The notes under the pieces: generated by a model
Told to the model about the DNA's origin: nothing
The model's input: only the letters and a program-made list of their open reading frames with translations
Databases searched by the model: none
Part shown: piece after piece, positions 36,190 to 45,558 of the stretch
Layout of the letters: each line of letters opens with the position of its first letter
How positions within the stretch are numbered: position 1 is the first letter of the stretch
Position numbers and translations under genes: made by a program
NCBI RefSeq assembly: GCF_000332235.1
Contig: NZ_CM001775.1
Span: 489,630 to 553,629 of the forward strand
Source of the DNA: Geminocystis herdmanii PCC 6308
GTDB lineage: Bacteria; Cyanobacteriota; Cyanobacteriia; Cyanobacteriales; Cyanobacteriaceae
DNA length: 64,000 nt
Direction: 5' to 3'

Positions 36190-36621
36190 ATGATCGATCG
36201 AGTTATTTTCCATTTAGCCATACCCGTTACTAATATTGCCGAAGCAAAAAAATTTTATGGTGATATATTAGGTTCAAAAATTGGTAGAGAAAATCAAAAC
36301 GCAGTAATTTTTGATTTTTATGGACATCAATTAGTTGGACATATAACCAAAGAAATTTTAACACCTCCTACTAATATTTATCCTCGTCATTTTGGTTTAA
36401 TTTTCACTCAAGAATCCGATTGGGATACTTTATTAAATCGCTGTAATCATCACAATTTAGACTTATATCAACAACCTAAATTAAGATTTAAAAATGAATT
36501 AACAGAACATAAAACCTTCTTTTTACAAGATACCTTTTATAATATTCTGGAGTTTAAATTTTATCGTCATTATGAGGCTATTTTTGGAGCTAATCATATT
36601 ATATCCATCGGCGATCGATAA
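36190..36621 (+). CDS. VOC-family (glyoxalase/dioxygenase-like) protein
   Basis: A 143-residue protein of the vicinal oxygen chelate fold. The first module starts IFHLAIPVTNIAEAKKFYGDILGSKIGR, with the first metal-ligand His in FHLAIPV. The second half has RHFGLIF and ends with DTFYNILEFKFYRH, where Glu in LEFK is the usual last ligand. Substrate cannot be predicted; the family includes glyoxalases, dioxygenases and resistance proteins. It stands alone on the plus strand between the CAP gene and a minus-strand group of small genes. Confidence 0.85.
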   Translation: MIDRVIFHLAIPVTNIAEAKKFYGDILGSKIGRENQNAVIFDFYGHQLVGHITKEILTPPTNIYPRHFGLIFTQESDWDTLLNRCNHHNLDLYQQPKLRFKNELTEHKTFFLQDTFYNILEFKFYRHYEAIFGANHIISIGDR

Positions 36622-36706
36622 TATCACCATTTTCAATAAGTTACAAAAACATAAGAGAAAACATTTAAAATACTCGATAAAATTATAATGATAAGCTAAA
36701 ATGTAT

Positions 36707-37069
36707 TTAAGCTATAGTAAGTAATTTTATAACTAAATTTTTTGTCTTATTTTCTAAGGCTTCCCAGTTTAATTCACCTCGATCGTCAATTAACATTTTA
36801 TCAGCTTGTACGGGTTCAATTTGTCCTTGTTGATAAGAAATAAAACAAACTTGAAAACACAAATCCCAAAGATTATATTTTTTGTGATAATTATCTTTTG
36901 TGAAAGAGACTAAATAACCCGGAAAAGGCTCAGAAATTTCTTGATAATCAATATTCCATTGCAATAATTCTGATTGTTTACGGATATTATCTATAAGTCG
37001 AATATAAATAGGTTGTAATAATAATTGAGCTTTTTCATATTCAACTATATCATCAAATTTAGGTGTCAT
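36707..37069 (-). CDS. Small protein of unknown function
   Basis: A 120-residue soluble protein (PKFDDIVEYEKAQLLLQPIYIRLIDNIRKQSELLQWNIDYQEI...YNLWDLCFQVCFISYQ). It looks like a small alpha/beta protein typical of conserved cyanobacterial hypotheticals, but I do not recognise a family. It follows two small membrane-protein genes on the same strand with short gaps (16 and 17 bp), so the three may form an operon. Confidence 0.7.
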   Translation of the reverse strand: MTPKFDDIVEYEKAQLLLQPIYIRLIDNIRKQSELLQWNIDYQEISEPFPGYLVSFTKDNYHKKYNLWDLCFQVCFISYQQGQIEPVQADKMLIDDRGELNWEALENKTKNLVIKLLTIA

Positions 37070-37085
37070 TATGTCATCCTTAAAT

Positions 37086-37385
37086 TTATCTAAGTTTTCC
37101 TTGAGTTAGTCGGTAAATAAACTTAATAATTATAATCAATTTTTGGGTATTTTTAATTTTTAATTTTAATAAATTATAGTTACTTTTAAATTTTTTAATT
37201 TCTAAAGCCGTTAATAAAATGGCTAAAGGTATTTCTTTTAGTATTAAAGGTAAGTCATAATTAATTTGCAATAACACTTGATTCAAATTAAATAAATATT
37301 TTTTAAATTGGATTAACTTCCATAACAAATATAAATTTAAACCACATAAACTCAAATTAAATAAAATAGTAAACTGCAGAGACAT
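37086..37385 (-). CDS. Small membrane protein of unknown function
   Basis: A 99-residue protein with one clear N-terminal transmembrane helix (FTILFNLSLCGLNLYLLWKLI) followed by basic, amphipathic helices (ALEIKKFKSNYNLLKLKIKN) and a C-terminal hydrophobic stretch. Lys-rich cytoplasmic parts suggest a membrane-peripheral role. No family recognised. It sits between the SemiSWEET gene and the 120-residue gene on the same strand. Confidence 0.6.
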   Translation of the reverse strand: MSLQFTILFNLSLCGLNLYLLWKLIQFKKYLFNLNQVLLQINYDLPLILKEIPLAILLTALEIKKFKSNYNLLKLKIKNTQKLIIIIKFIYRLTQGKLR

Positions 37386-37402
37386 TAAATTTTTTTCTTG
37401 AC

Positions 37403-37660
37403 TTATTCAGGATATTTAAACTTAAAAAATAAGATAGTTCCAGCCAAAATCAAAGTAATAAAGTTAGCAATAATTATTGGTAATTCTCCTAATAATAATC
37501 CGTAAATTATCCACAGTAAAACCCCTACACAAAAACTTAAAAACATCGATAATGATATATCTTTTGCTGATTTCGATCGCCATGTTTTAATTACTTGGGG
37601 TAAAAAAGAAATAGTAGTTAAACTACCAGCCATTAAGCCAATTATTGTTACTAATTCCAT
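37403..37660 (-). CDS. SemiSWEET-type PQ-loop sugar transporter
   Basis: An 85-residue membrane protein with three predicted helices and the PQ motif in TISFLPQVIKTWRSKSAKDIS, then LSFCVGVLLWIIYGLLLGELPIIIANFITL. This is the half-size bacterial relative of SWEET sugar transporters, which works as a dimer and passes small sugars across the membrane by facilitated diffusion. Substrate cannot be told. It is the first of three close minus-strand genes. Confidence 0.88.
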   Translation of the reverse strand: MELVTIIGLMAGSLTTISFLPQVIKTWRSKSAKDISLSMFLSFCVGVLLWIIYGLLLGELPIIIANFITLILAGTILFFKFKYPE

Positions 37661-37747
37661 ATAATTTTACTTTTATTTTATCATTAATTAATGAAGAATC
37701 CATTTTTCATTTTATCTCTTTTTAATGATAGAAAGATATTGTTTTTA

Positions 37748-38098
37748 TTATTCATATTCGTACTTTTTAATAATATCTTCAATCATTTGATTACTAATAT
37801 CTGCTAAATCAGATTTTGAATAAATTGTTGCTAAAATAATTGATGTTTCTGTTTTAACATAATAAATAACTCGATAACCTCCACTTTTACCTTTTTGAAT
37901 ATTACTATTTTTAAGACGAACTTTAAAAACATTATATTTAACACCTGTTATTCGATCGCCTATAATTTCACCTGTTTGTAATCGATCGATTAAGGGTTGA
38001 ATATCTTTTCTAATTGAATGATAGCGTTTAGCAAGTTCTCGTAAATCCTTTTTAAAGCGTGGTGTCAGTTCAATATAGAATGGAGTATTATTCGACAT
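37748..38098 (-). CDS. RelE/ParE-family toxin
   Basis: A 116-residue toxin of the RelE/ParE fold: FYIELTPRFKKDLRELAKRYHSIRKDIQPLIDRLQTGE, then VFKVRLKNSNIQKGKSGGYRVIYYVKTETSIILATIYSKSDLADI. Such proteins cut mRNA on the ribosome or poison gyrase. A longer frame runs up to 38167, but I chose ATG 38098 because it gives the family N-terminus and an 11-bp overlap with the antitoxin gene. It is the second gene of the pair. Confidence 0.85.
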   Translation of the reverse strand: MSNNTPFYIELTPRFKKDLRELAKRYHSIRKDIQPLIDRLQTGEIIGDRITGVKYNVFKVRLKNSNIQKGKSGGYRVIYYVKTETSIILATIYSKSDLADISNQMIEDIIKKYEYE

Positions 38099-38333
38099 CA
38101 ATACCTTCCCACATTTTTTCGAGAGGAATAGTTTGCGCTGTAAATGCTTGATGTAATCCTTCCTCAATGCCTTCTTGAATTATATTGAGAGGAGTATCAT
38201 AATAATCTAAATCTTCTTCTTCAGACATTAAAACTATAATACGAACTCGTTGAGGTTTATTGATTTTTAAAGTATTATCTAAATTCAATTCTCCTTTTTC
38301 GTTAATAGTTGCGGTAGTTTCGATCGCTTTCAT
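38088..38333 (-). CDS. Antitoxin of the RelE/ParE-type pair
   Basis: An 81-residue acidic protein starting KAIETTATINEKGELNLDNTLKINKPQRVRIIVLM, a beta-rich N-terminus seen in many cyanobacterial antitoxins (loosely AbrB-like), followed by an acidic helical tail (SEEEDLDYYDTPL...IQEGIEEGLHQAF). It overlaps the toxin start by 11 bp. It probably represses its own promoter and blocks the toxin. Confidence 0.75.
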   Translation of the reverse strand: MKAIETTATINEKGELNLDNTLKINKPQRVRIIVLMSEEEDLDYYDTPLNIIQEGIEEGLHQAFTAQTIPLEKMWEGIDVE

Positions 38334-38460
38334 AATTAGTTATTCATGTTTGAGAAAATTATATTTTAATTTTAATATTTTTTTTATTATATATAGCAAT
38401 TCTTATATTTATGAGGTACATAGAGCAGACTCAAACCCATTATTATGAAGAAATAGGTGT

Positions 38461-38565
38461 ACCTTACTATTTAGGGGGGCTGTGATTACTTATCGAGGGG
38501 ATATTATACGCATTATTTCAGTCCGTAGAGCAAAAAATAAAGAGGTAAAATTGTATGAAAGCTGA
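38461..38565 (+). pseudogene. C-terminal remnant of a BrnT toxin gene
   Basis: The frame from about GTG 38482 to TGA 38563-38565 translates as VITYRGDIIRIISVRRAKNK then EVKLYES, which matches the conserved C-terminus of BrnT ribonuclease toxins (RGDxIRIISARxA...E..LYE). The N-terminal two thirds are absent. The stop overlaps the start of the BrnA-like gene as in complete brnTA operons. The interval 38334-38460 holds nothing else recognisable. Confidence 0.65.
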
Positions 38566-38782
38566 AGAATTTGATCATAAATTTGAGCAAGGAGAAGATA
38601 TAATTCCTTACTTAGATTTAAGCCAAGCTAAACGCCCTTTAAGACATAAAAAACCACACCTAAATATTGAACTTCCCTTGTGGATGATTGAACAATTAAA
38701 CCAACAGGCACAACAACAGGGCATTAATACTGATACCCTAGTCAAAACTTACTTATTACAACATTTAACATCGATCGAGTAA
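38555..38782 (+). CDS. BrnA-like antitoxin, orphaned
   Basis: A 75-residue protein with the BrnA pattern: MKAEEFDHKFEQGEDIIPYLDLSQAKRP at the N-terminus and a ribbon-helix-helix DNA-binding end, HLNIELPLWMIEQLNQQAQQQGINTDTLVKTYLLQHL. It normally neutralises BrnT and represses brnTA. Here the upstream brnT is only a stub, so this gene is an antitoxin without its cognate toxin. GAGGT lies 10 bp before the ATG, inside the brnT remnant. Confidence 0.8.
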   Translation: MKAEEFDHKFEQGEDIIPYLDLSQAKRPLRHKKPHLNIELPLWMIEQLNQQAQQQGINTDTLVKTYLLQHLTSIE

Positions 38783-38824
38783 CACAACAATAAACTTTGC
38801 TACATTTATCGCATCCCCTACAAT

Positions 38825-38848
38825 AAAAAAGGTGGGCAATGCCCACCC
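38825..38848 (-). terminator. Rho-independent terminator of tkt
   Basis: On the minus strand GGTGGGCATTGCCCACC is followed by TTTTTT. It begins about 30 bp after the transketolase stop codon, as expected for a terminator. Confidence 0.85.
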
Positions 38849-38876
38849 TACAGATTGAAAATTAAGTCGTAGTTAA

Positions 38877-40889
38877 TTAGCCGAGAATTTTCTTAGCAGT
38901 CGCTACTACGTTATCAACGGTAAAACCGAATTTCTCCATAACGACGTTACCCGGTGCAGATGCACCATAGGTATTAATACCAATACAAGCGCCTTCGTCA
39001 CCCACAAAACGCTCCCAACCAAAGGTAACTCCAGCTTCTACGGAAACACGTTTTTTGATGGCTTTAGGTAATACAGATTCTTTGTATTCATCACTTTGTA
39101 AGTCGAATAATTCCACACAAGGCATGGAAACCACACGCACTTTTAAGCCTTCGGCTTTGAGTTTTTCCGCCGCATCAATACATAATCCTACTTCGCTACC
39201 TGTACCAATTAAGATTAAGTCTAGTTCGTTAGGCGCAAATCCACAGGCCGCTACATAACCGCCTTTGGCTACTGCGTCAATGGATGAACCTGCTAAGTTA
39301 GGTAGGTTTTGACGGGTTAACGCCATGAGGGAAGATTTTTTCTTGGTTTCGATCGCAACTTTGTAAGCTCCAGAGGTTTCATTACCATCGGCGGGACGGA
39401 ATACGAGTAAATCAGGGATTAAACGTAAGGAGGCAACGTGCTCCACGGGTTGGTGAGTGGGTCCATCTTCTCCCAGCGCGATCGAATCATGAGTCATTAC
39501 CCAGATAACTTGGGCTTCAGAAAGAGCAGAAAGACGGATAGAGTTTCTCATGTAGTCAGAGAAAACTAAGAAGGTTGCACCGTAGGGAATTAAACCAGTG
39601 TTATGGAGAGAAATAGCGTTACAAATCGCACCCATAGCGTGTTCTCTTACCCCGAAGTGAACGTTACGATTTTCGTAAGCACCTTTTTGGAAATCCCCAG
39701 AAATTTTTAACTGAGTTAGGTTAGAGTGGGTTAAATCCGCCGAACCACCAATTAACTGAGGTAATACTTTAGAAATAGCATTTAAGCAATTTTCCGAATG
39801 TTTACGACTTGCTAAAGGTGCATCTTCGGGAGTGTAGGAAGGTAAGCAATCCGCCCAATTTTCAGGAAGTACCCCAGAAGTGATGGTTTCAAATTCTTTA
39901 GCTTCCGTAGGATACTTAGTTTTGTAAGTAGCAAGGGTTTGATTCCATTCTGCTTCTAAACTTGCACCCCGTTCGATCGCTTTGTTAAAGTAATCATAGG
40001 CTTCTTGAGGTACAACAAAAGGCTCGTAGTTCCAACCTAAGTTTTTACGGGTTGCTTCCACTTCATCACCACCTAAAGCCGCACCATGGACTCCTGCGGT
40101 GTTTGCTTTTTTGGGTGAACCATAACCGATGGTTGTGGTAACTTTGATCATGGTAGGTTTATCCGTAACAGATTTAGCTTCAGCAATGGCAGCAGCGATC
40201 GCATCTAAATCAGTATTTCCATTTTCTACATGGAGAACGTGCCAACCGTAAGCCTCAAAACGTTTTGATACATCTTCAGTAAAAGCAATATCAGTGCTAC
40301 CGTCGATCGAAATATGGTTATCATCATATAAAGCAATGAGTTTGCCTAAACCCCAATGCCCAGCTAAAGAAGCAGCTTCCCCAGAAATACCTTCCATGTT
40401 GCAACCATCACCCAAAATAACATAGGTGTAATGATCAATTAAAGTCGCATCAGGCTTGTTATATTTTGCTCCTAAATGAGCCTCAGCTAAAGCTAAACCA
40501 ACACCATTAGCGATACCTTGTCCGAGAGGACCAGTTGTAACTTCAATACCAGCAGTAACGAAGTTTTCGGGGTGTCCGGGGGTTTTAGATTTCCACTGAC
40601 GGAATTGTTTTAAATCATCAATAGTAACGCTATCATAGCCAAATAAATGTAATAAAGAATATTGAAGCATAGAACCATGACCTGCGGATAACACAAATCT
40701 GTCTCTGTTTATCCACTGGGGATTCTTGGGATTGAAACGCATAAATTGATCCCAGAGTACAAAAGACATGGGTGCTGCGCCCATAGGTAAACCGGGGTGT
40801 CCAGATTTTGCTTTTTCTACGCCGTCAATGGAAAGGAAACGAATCGCATTGACGCAGAGTTCTTGAATTGATTGGGTTGCAACCACCAT
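38877..40889 (-). CDS. tkt: Transketolase
   Basis: A Calvin-cycle and pentose-phosphate enzyme that moves two-carbon units between sugar phosphates using thiamine diphosphate. The 670 residues include the N-terminal ThDP-binding motif ([36 protein letters not shown]), [28 protein letters not shown], the transketolase signature [18 protein letters not shown], the pyrimidine domain with [14 protein letters not shown], and the C-terminal domain ([15 protein letters not shown]). Length and order are complete. It is monocistronic, with a terminator after it. Confidence 0.97.
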   Translation of the reverse strand: MVVATQSIQELCVNAIRFLSIDGVEKAKSGHPGLPMGAAPMSFVLWDQFMRFNPKNPQWINRDRFVLSAGHGSMLQYSLLHLFGYDSVTIDDLKQFRQWKSKTPGHPENFVTAGIEVTTGPLGQGIANGVGLALAEAHLGAKYNKPDATLIDHYTYVILGDGCNMEGISGEAASLAGHWGLGKLIALYDDNHISIDGSTDIAFTEDVSKRFEAYGWHVLHVENGNTDLDAIAAAIAEAKSVTDKPTMIKVTTTIGYGSPKKANTAGVHGAALGGDEVEATRKNLGWNYEPFVVPQEAYDYFNKAIERGASLEAEWNQTLATYKTKYPTEAKEFETITSGVLPENWADCLPSYTPEDAPLASRKHSENCLNAISKVLPQLIGGSADLTHSNLTQLKISGDFQKGAYENRNVHFGVREHAMGAICNAISLHNTGLIPYGATFLVFSDYMRNSIRLSALSEAQVIWVMTHDSIALGEDGPTHQPVEHVASLRLIPDLLVFRPADGNETSGAYKVAIETKKKSSLMALTRQNLPNLAGSSIDAVAKGGYVAACGFAPNELDLILIGTGSEVGLCIDAAEKLKAEGLKVRVVSMPCVELFDLQSDEYKESVLPKAIKKRVSVEAGVTFGWERFVGDEGACIGINTYGASAPGNVVMEKFGFTVDNVVATAKKILG

Positions 40890-41125
40890 AATTAATTTTA
40901 AATTTAACTAAATATACATATTTGATCAGTTAGCCTATATCTTCTCATTGTTTAGTATCGATCGCAAGTAAGAAAGTTGAAAAATAAATTTCATCAGGTT
41001 TCCCAAATCATTGATGTTTCGATCGAGCTTTTTTTCTGATAAAAATAAAATAAATCACTTTAATTTCATCAATAATCGAGATAGCTTACGTTTTTTGAGG
41101 AGGAAAAACCCCCTCTTGACTCAGT

Positions 41126-41590
41126 TTACAAAATGATTAAACGACAACCAGAATAGCTTGGTAATTCGTCAATCTCACGGTAGAGAATATCAATCCATTC
41201 CTCTGGTGTTTGAGGAAAGTCTTTCCATTTCACCAAGAAAACCCAGTATTGCTGGATATTCAAAGCTTCTCGCAGTAAACTACCTTCTTGACTTTTCAAG
41301 GAAAAAACGAGGTTTCTGGCATTTTTTTCTTTATCCGATAGGGAAACACCTACACGGATTGATTTACCTTCGTTATTTTCTAAGAGAATAACCGCATCGA
41401 TACCGAGAATTTCCCAGAGGGTAAAACTATCAGTTAAATCCAATCGCATTTTAACCGCTCGATCGAACTTTTTGGGGTAAAGTTGTTTAATAACTTTCAA
41501 TAAATGTTCTTCGGTTAAATCTTTTGCATGGAAATTTAACACCCGAAGTTGAGATGCGATCGATCGAAATCTTAAACTTAAACCTAACAT
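41126..41590 (-). CDS. Conserved protein of unknown function
   Basis: A 154-residue soluble protein. It starts LGLSLRFRSIASQLRVLNFHAKDLTEEHLLKVIKQLYPKKFDRAVKMRLDLTDSFTLWEILGIDAVILLEN and has an alpha/beta look, with a central strand pair around IRVGVSLSDKEKNARNLVFSLKS and a C-terminal VFLVKWKDFPQTPEEWIDILYREID. The pattern suggests a PD-(D/E)XK-like or related fold, but I cannot place it. AAGGAGGCTACTTTT precedes the start. It is followed by tkt on the same strand at about 240 bp. Confidence 0.7.
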   Translation of the reverse strand: MLGLSLRFRSIASQLRVLNFHAKDLTEEHLLKVIKQLYPKKFDRAVKMRLDLTDSFTLWEILGIDAVILLENNEGKSIRVGVSLSDKEKNARNLVFSLKSQEGSLLREALNIQQYWVFLVKWKDFPQTPEEWIDILYREIDELPSYSGCRLIIL

Positions 41591-41953
41591 AAAAGTAGCC
41601 TCCTTATTGTTTTTTTGTTGTTATTAGACACTAGAATCCCTTGGGATTTTAGATGTACTATTAACTGAAGCTACGAACGTAACGCTAACTTGTTAGGTTT
41701 AACATGAGATTATTGAATTAACTACAAAAATTTGTTACCTTCACAGTATAACAAACAAGAAATGATTTTGACAACTATTCAAGGGATTGTCTCATAGTTT
41801 TTTGGTGAGGATAAAAGTAAGAATTGAGAATTGAGAATTAAAAACTTATCAATTTTTCTTCCTGTCTTCCTGTCCACCTGTCCACCTGTCCACCTGTCTT
41901 CCTGTCCACCTCTCTTCCTGTCTTCCTGTCTTCCTGTCTTCCTGTACTATAGC
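41591..41953. other. Gene-free gap made mostly of tandem repeats
   Basis: No coding sequence is seen. About 41820-41840 holds GAATTGA-type heptamers. From 41861 to 41946 an array of 8-bp units alternates CTGTCTTC and CTGTCCAC (about ten units). The array ends at the proC stop codon region. The unit sequences are the same as those inside the MITE-like elements at 49025 and 61190, but no terminal inverted repeat is present here. Confidence 0.8.
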
Positions 41954-42772
41954 TCACTTACTGCCTAATTCTTGAGAACGTTTATAGGCGGTAGTAACGG
42001 CAGAAATTACGGCATGACGAAAACCATTTTTTTCTAATTGAGCAACTCCAGCGATGGTTGTCCCCCCCGGACTTGTAACTTGATCTTTCAAAATAGCAGG
42101 ATGTAAATTTTTGTGTTTAACTAATTGCGCTGTACCTAAAACTGTTTGAGTAGCCAATTCTAGGGCGATCGATCGAGGTAAACCAGAAGCCACCCCCCCA
42201 TCCGCTAAAGCCTCAATCATCAAGGCGACAAAAGCAGGACCCGAACCCGATAACCCTGTCACGGCATCCATTAAAGACTCTTGTATTTGAATAACCGAAC
42301 CGATGCTATGAAAAAGGGATAAGGTTAAATCTAGCTGAAGTGATGTTACTTTTTCGTTAGGAGAAATTGCCGTCATGGCTTCTCCCACGATGGCAGGGGT
42401 ATTAGGCATCACCCGTACAATGGGGTATTCAGGAAAATGATGGGCTAATTTTTCCAGAGAAACCCCTGCTAAAATAGATAAAACTAAGGGTTTTTCATGG
42501 AGATTTAAGTTTAAGCTAGAAACTACATTTTCAAAAATCTGAGGCTTAATAGCTAACAATAATATTTCACAATTATCTAAAATATGTTGATTATCTTCAG
42601 TGGTAGTCACAGAATATTGATCATGCCAAAATTGACGACGACTTATCTGAGGATCACTGACAATAATGCTACTTGAGGAATAAATCTTTTCTTTCAGAAG
42701 ACGGGAAATAATAGCTTCTGCCATTACTCCACCGCCAATAACACCTAATTTAAACACAATCTTTTTAAACAA
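41954..42772 (-). CDS. proC: Pyrroline-5-carboxylate reductase
   Basis: Catalyses the last step of proline synthesis, reducing pyrroline-5-carboxylate with NAD(P)H. The 272-residue protein begins with a Rossmann motif (KLGVIGGGVMAEAIISRLL), has CEILLLAIKPQI, IVRVMPNTPAIVGEAMTAI, and the signature region VTGLSGSGPAFVALMIEALADGGVASGLPR, then LKDQVTSPGGTTIAGV. It lies 70 bp after sepF on the same strand; sepF-proC is a recurrent cyanobacterial and Gram-positive neighbour pair. Confidence 0.96.
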   Translation of the reverse strand: MFKKIVFKLGVIGGGVMAEAIISRLLKEKIYSSSSIIVSDPQISRRQFWHDQYSVTTTEDNQHILDNCEILLLAIKPQIFENVVSSLNLNLHEKPLVLSILAGVSLEKLAHHFPEYPIVRVMPNTPAIVGEAMTAISPNEKVTSLQLDLTLSLFHSIGSVIQIQESLMDAVTGLSGSGPAFVALMIEALADGGVASGLPRSIALELATQTVLGTAQLVKHKNLHPAILKDQVTSPGGTTIAGVAQLEKNGFRHAVISAVTTAYKRSQELGSK

Positions 42773-42842
42773 TTATCAATGGACAATGAATTGATTAATT
42801 TCCTAATCCCCTAATTCCTTAACACCCTAATCTCCTAACACC

Positions 42843-43502
42843 TTATTGGGCAATATTGCTAGTCATACCGACTGTATCATCATTCCACAGGGGATCGGAA
42901 AATGAGTTACTTATTGTTGTGTTGCTCATTACTGGTTCTCTAACTTGATAGGTACTACCAGACACGGTGCTGACTTTAACATTTCGAGGAGTGAATAAAA
43001 AGATGCTTTCGCCGATTCTCTCTTGATGTCCGTCAATGGCGTAAGTGCCACCAGCGACAAAATCTACTGCTCTTTGTGCTTCGTCAGGTTCCATGACATT
43101 CAAATTTAAGAGTACACATCTTTGTTCCCGTAAAGTCTGAATAACTTGAGGAATTTCATCGAAAGAATGGGGCTCGATTATTACTACTTCATTCACGGCG
43201 TTACTAACTCCTGGCATTCCGATAACGTTATTAGGTAAGACACTTGACATACTATTATCCATATAAGAAGATGAAGGCATTTCCATTTTGAGAGAAGATT
43301 TTTCCCGTTGACGACGACGGGAAGAGGGGGAAGATTGTACTGGGGGGGAGGTTTCAGGAGGAGATTCTACGGCGGAATCAACTATGATGTTTTCCTTCGG
43401 TAAATCCTCCGTCGCCATAGTTTCCATTTCTTCCTCGTAATATTGATAGTCCTGTTGTCCTCCACCAATAATATCCTTCAATTTGCCTAAAAAATTGCTC
43501 AC
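42843..43502 (-). CDS. sepF: Cell division protein SepF (Cdv2/YlmF)
   Basis: An FtsZ-binding protein that aligns division filaments and, in bacteria without FtsA such as cyanobacteria, can tether FtsZ to the membrane. 219 residues: an N-terminal amphipathic helix ([13 protein letters not shown]), a variable acidic and Ser/Pro-rich linker with a basic patch ([11 protein letters not shown]), and the C-terminal SepF domain ([68 protein letters not shown]). It precedes proC. Confidence 0.95.
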   Translation of the reverse strand: MSNFLGKLKDIIGGGQQDYQYYEEEMETMATEDLPKENIIVDSAVESPPETSPPVQSSPSSRRRQREKSSLKMEMPSSSYMDNSMSSVLPNNVIGMPGVSNAVNEVVIIEPHSFDEIPQVIQTLREQRCVLLNLNVMEPDEAQRAVDFVAGGTYAIDGHQERIGESIFLFTPRNVKVSTVSGSTYQVREPVMSNTTISNSFSDPLWNDDTVGMTSNIAQ

Positions 43503-43584
43503 TTGTTTAATTCCTCAATGATTTTAGTATAATAATATAAATTTTATGAATCCATACAAAAATTTACGGATATTTTTCTCTACT

Positions 43585-44553
43585 TTATAATGTTGTTAAC
43601 CCAAATAAAACCTGTTTTAACAAAGTAAGAGTAAATAACCATAATAAAAAACATTTTCTAGTTAATGATAAGGCTTGTTCGATCGAATTTTCATCAATTT
43701 TTTGCTCTGGTTTGCCTAACAAGGGTTTGAATTTTGTTTCTCCTTTATAGGTATTTTCACCCCCTAACTGCACTTTTAAGATTAAGGCGTAAATCGCTTC
43801 ACTCCATCCCGAATTAGGGCTAGGGTCTTGAGTAGCATATTCTCTACATTCAGTAATGTATTTAAGGGGGTGTCCTGATATAATTGCTAAAGTTAAGACA
43901 GTTAGACGACAAGGCAACCATGTTAAATAATCTTCTAATTTCGCACTAAACCAACCTATATCAGTATAAGGCTCTTTTTTGTATCCAATCATGGAATCTA
44001 AGGTACTTGATGCTTTATAGGCGATCGCAAAGGGAACACAACCAATGACAGGAAAAAAAACCCCCATCAAACTATAGAAGAGGGGGGCGGTGACTCCATC
44101 AACGGTATTTTCGGCAACGGTTTCTAAAATAGCTCGTAAAATATCTTCTTTTGATAAGTTATCCGTATCTCTACCGACATAAAAACTTAAACGATAACGG
44201 GCTTGGGATAAATCATCTTGTTGGAGATATAACAATACATCTTCGGCGGCATGACGAAGACTTCTACCTGCGAAACAACTGGCTAACAAGACAACTTGAA
44301 GGATGACTCCACCATAATAATTAAAGCGACTAACGAGATCAATCAGCAACCAAGTTATGCCACCGCTACCAATAATCAATGCTAAACTGAGGATAATTCC
44401 AGCTATTTTACGCCCTAATTTACTCGAAATTCGATCGATCACAAAATCATGGTAGCGTTGAATAATCCATCCCATAACCTGTACAGGATGAATCCATGTC
44501 GAGGGATCACCGATGAGATAATCTAAAATAGATGCTAACCAAATAATATCCAA
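43585..44553 (-). CDS. cbiB: Adenosylcobinamide-phosphate synthase (CbiB/CobD)
   Basis: An integral membrane enzyme that attaches the aminopropanol arm to adenosylcobyric acid in B12 synthesis. 322 residues: LDYLIGDPSTWIHPVQVMGWIIQRYH at the N-terminus, then membrane helices, ETVAENTVDGVTAPLFYSLMGVFFPVIGCVPFAIAYKASSTLDSMIGYK, and DPSPNSGWSEAIYALILKVQLGGENTYKGE. All family motifs are present. Together with cbiM-cbiN at 56.3-57.4 kb it shows that this organism makes cobalamin-type cofactor (pseudocobalamin in most cyanobacteria). Confidence 0.96.
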   Translation of the reverse strand: MDIIWLASILDYLIGDPSTWIHPVQVMGWIIQRYHDFVIDRISSKLGRKIAGIILSLALIIGSGGITWLLIDLVSRFNYYGGVILQVVLLASCFAGRSLRHAAEDVLLYLQQDDLSQARYRLSFYVGRDTDNLSKEDILRAILETVAENTVDGVTAPLFYSLMGVFFPVIGCVPFAIAYKASSTLDSMIGYKKEPYTDIGWFSAKLEDYLTWLPCRLTVLTLAIISGHPLKYITECREYATQDPSPNSGWSEAIYALILKVQLGGENTYKGETKFKPLLGKPEQKIDENSIEQALSLTRKCFLLWLFTLTLLKQVLFGLTTL

Positions 44554-44555
44554 TG

Positions 44556-44618
44556 GGAATTGAGAATTGAGAATTGAGAATTGAGAATTGAGAATTGAGA
44601 ATTGAGAATTGAGAATTA
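44556..44618. repeat. Heptamer array (GAATTGA)n upstream of cbiB
   Basis: Eight or so consecutive GAATTGA units begin within 3 bp of the cbiB start codon on its upstream side. The 8-bp CTGTCCAC/TTGTCCAC array at 44637-44664 follows. Together they occupy almost the whole gap to the next gene and leave little room for a ribosome-binding site. Confidence 0.85.
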
Positions 44619-44678
44619 ATAAATTCTAACCCTCTCCCTGTCCACTTGTCCACCTGTCCACCTTTCTCTCATTGAATC

Positions 44679-45476
44679 TTACCAAGTTCTGATAGTAGAA
44701 TTATTGTTAGTATTGTTCATACTAAAACTAGAGTTTAACGTCAGATCGAAATCTCGTTGAGGGTTGATAGAAATTAATTCTTGAGTGCGATCGCCACCTA
44801 AGATTAATCCACCTAATGCACCAATACTAGCACCCCCTAAAAGTTCTAAAGGCGTAATGCGTTTGTCTCCTGTGATTCCTGTAATAATTGCGGCTGCACC
44901 CGTACCTGCTAAAGCACCTTGCCAAATAGCATCGGTGTTTTTTCCTGCGGAAACGGTTTCGGTGGTAGTTATCACTCTGGAGGAGACATTAATGGGGGAT
45001 TCACTACCATTATTGAGAATCAAAGTATTACCAACAAATCTTGAGCCGTTACCATCGGGGATAATTTCACCAACAATTTGACTTCCAGAGGGGATGATAA
45101 TTTGATTATTATTATTTCTAACATTAGTTGTTACAGTTAAAACTAAAGCCATGGTTTCTTGTCGGGTAACTAGAATTTTATTGGCTTCTGGGTAAGTTGC
45201 GGGAATAATTGTGCCGATATTTAAACTGGTTATTTGCCCTGAATTTTGAACAGAAGAATTGGGAGTATTATTAGAAGGATAAGGGGTATAAGGACGATAT
45301 GATCCGTTATTTTGTTTGGTATGGTTTAAGGATAATGGAACTTTTGAAGAATTAGAACGAAATTCTTGATTAGGTTTAGCGGAAACTTGAAAGGGGATTA
45401 AACTAACGGCTGTGGTGGTTAAAGCTAGAGTTAAACTTAATAATTTTTGATTGTTTTTAATAGTTGTCGATTTCAT
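44679..45476 (-). CDS. Exported protein with VirB10/TrbI-like strands and glycine-zipper segment
   Basis: A 265-residue protein with a signal peptide (about 1-33, LSLTLALTTTAVSLIPFQVSA). A Ser/Asn/Pro-rich linker follows. The core (about 85-165, IGTIIPATYPEANKILV...IIIPSGSQIVGEIIPDGNGSRFVGNTLIL) recalls the beta-barrel domain of VirB10/TrbI proteins, in which PSGS-x-hydrophobic-G is common. A Gly/Ala-rich segment (about 188-227, LLGGASIGALGGLILGG) resembles a glycine zipper. It is probably an outer-membrane or periplasmic protein; no secretion-system genes are nearby. The family call is tentative. Confidence 0.65.
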   Translation of the reverse strand: MKSTTIKNNQKLLSLTLALTTTAVSLIPFQVSAKPNQEFRSNSSKVPLSLNHTKQNNGSYRPYTPYPSNNTPNSSVQNSGQITSLNIGTIIPATYPEANKILVTRQETMALVLTVTTNVRNNNNQIIIPSGSQIVGEIIPDGNGSRFVGNTLILNNGSESPINVSSRVITTTETVSAGKNTDAIWQGALAGTGAAAIITGITGDKRITPLELLGGASIGALGGLILGGDRTQELISINPQRDFDLTLNSSFSMNNTNNNSTIRTW

Positions 45477-45558
45477 AATAATTTCTCTTTTAAATATTTT
45501 TTATAGGTTAGTTTTTTTGACGGGATGATTAATAATTTGTTCCTTAAATGTTAGGATA

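Noticed and set aside
41094-41125. A terminator after the 154-residue unknown gene
   Set aside because: A GC-rich inverted repeat is present, but on the minus strand it is followed by A rather than T, so it does not fit a Rho-independent terminator for that gene.
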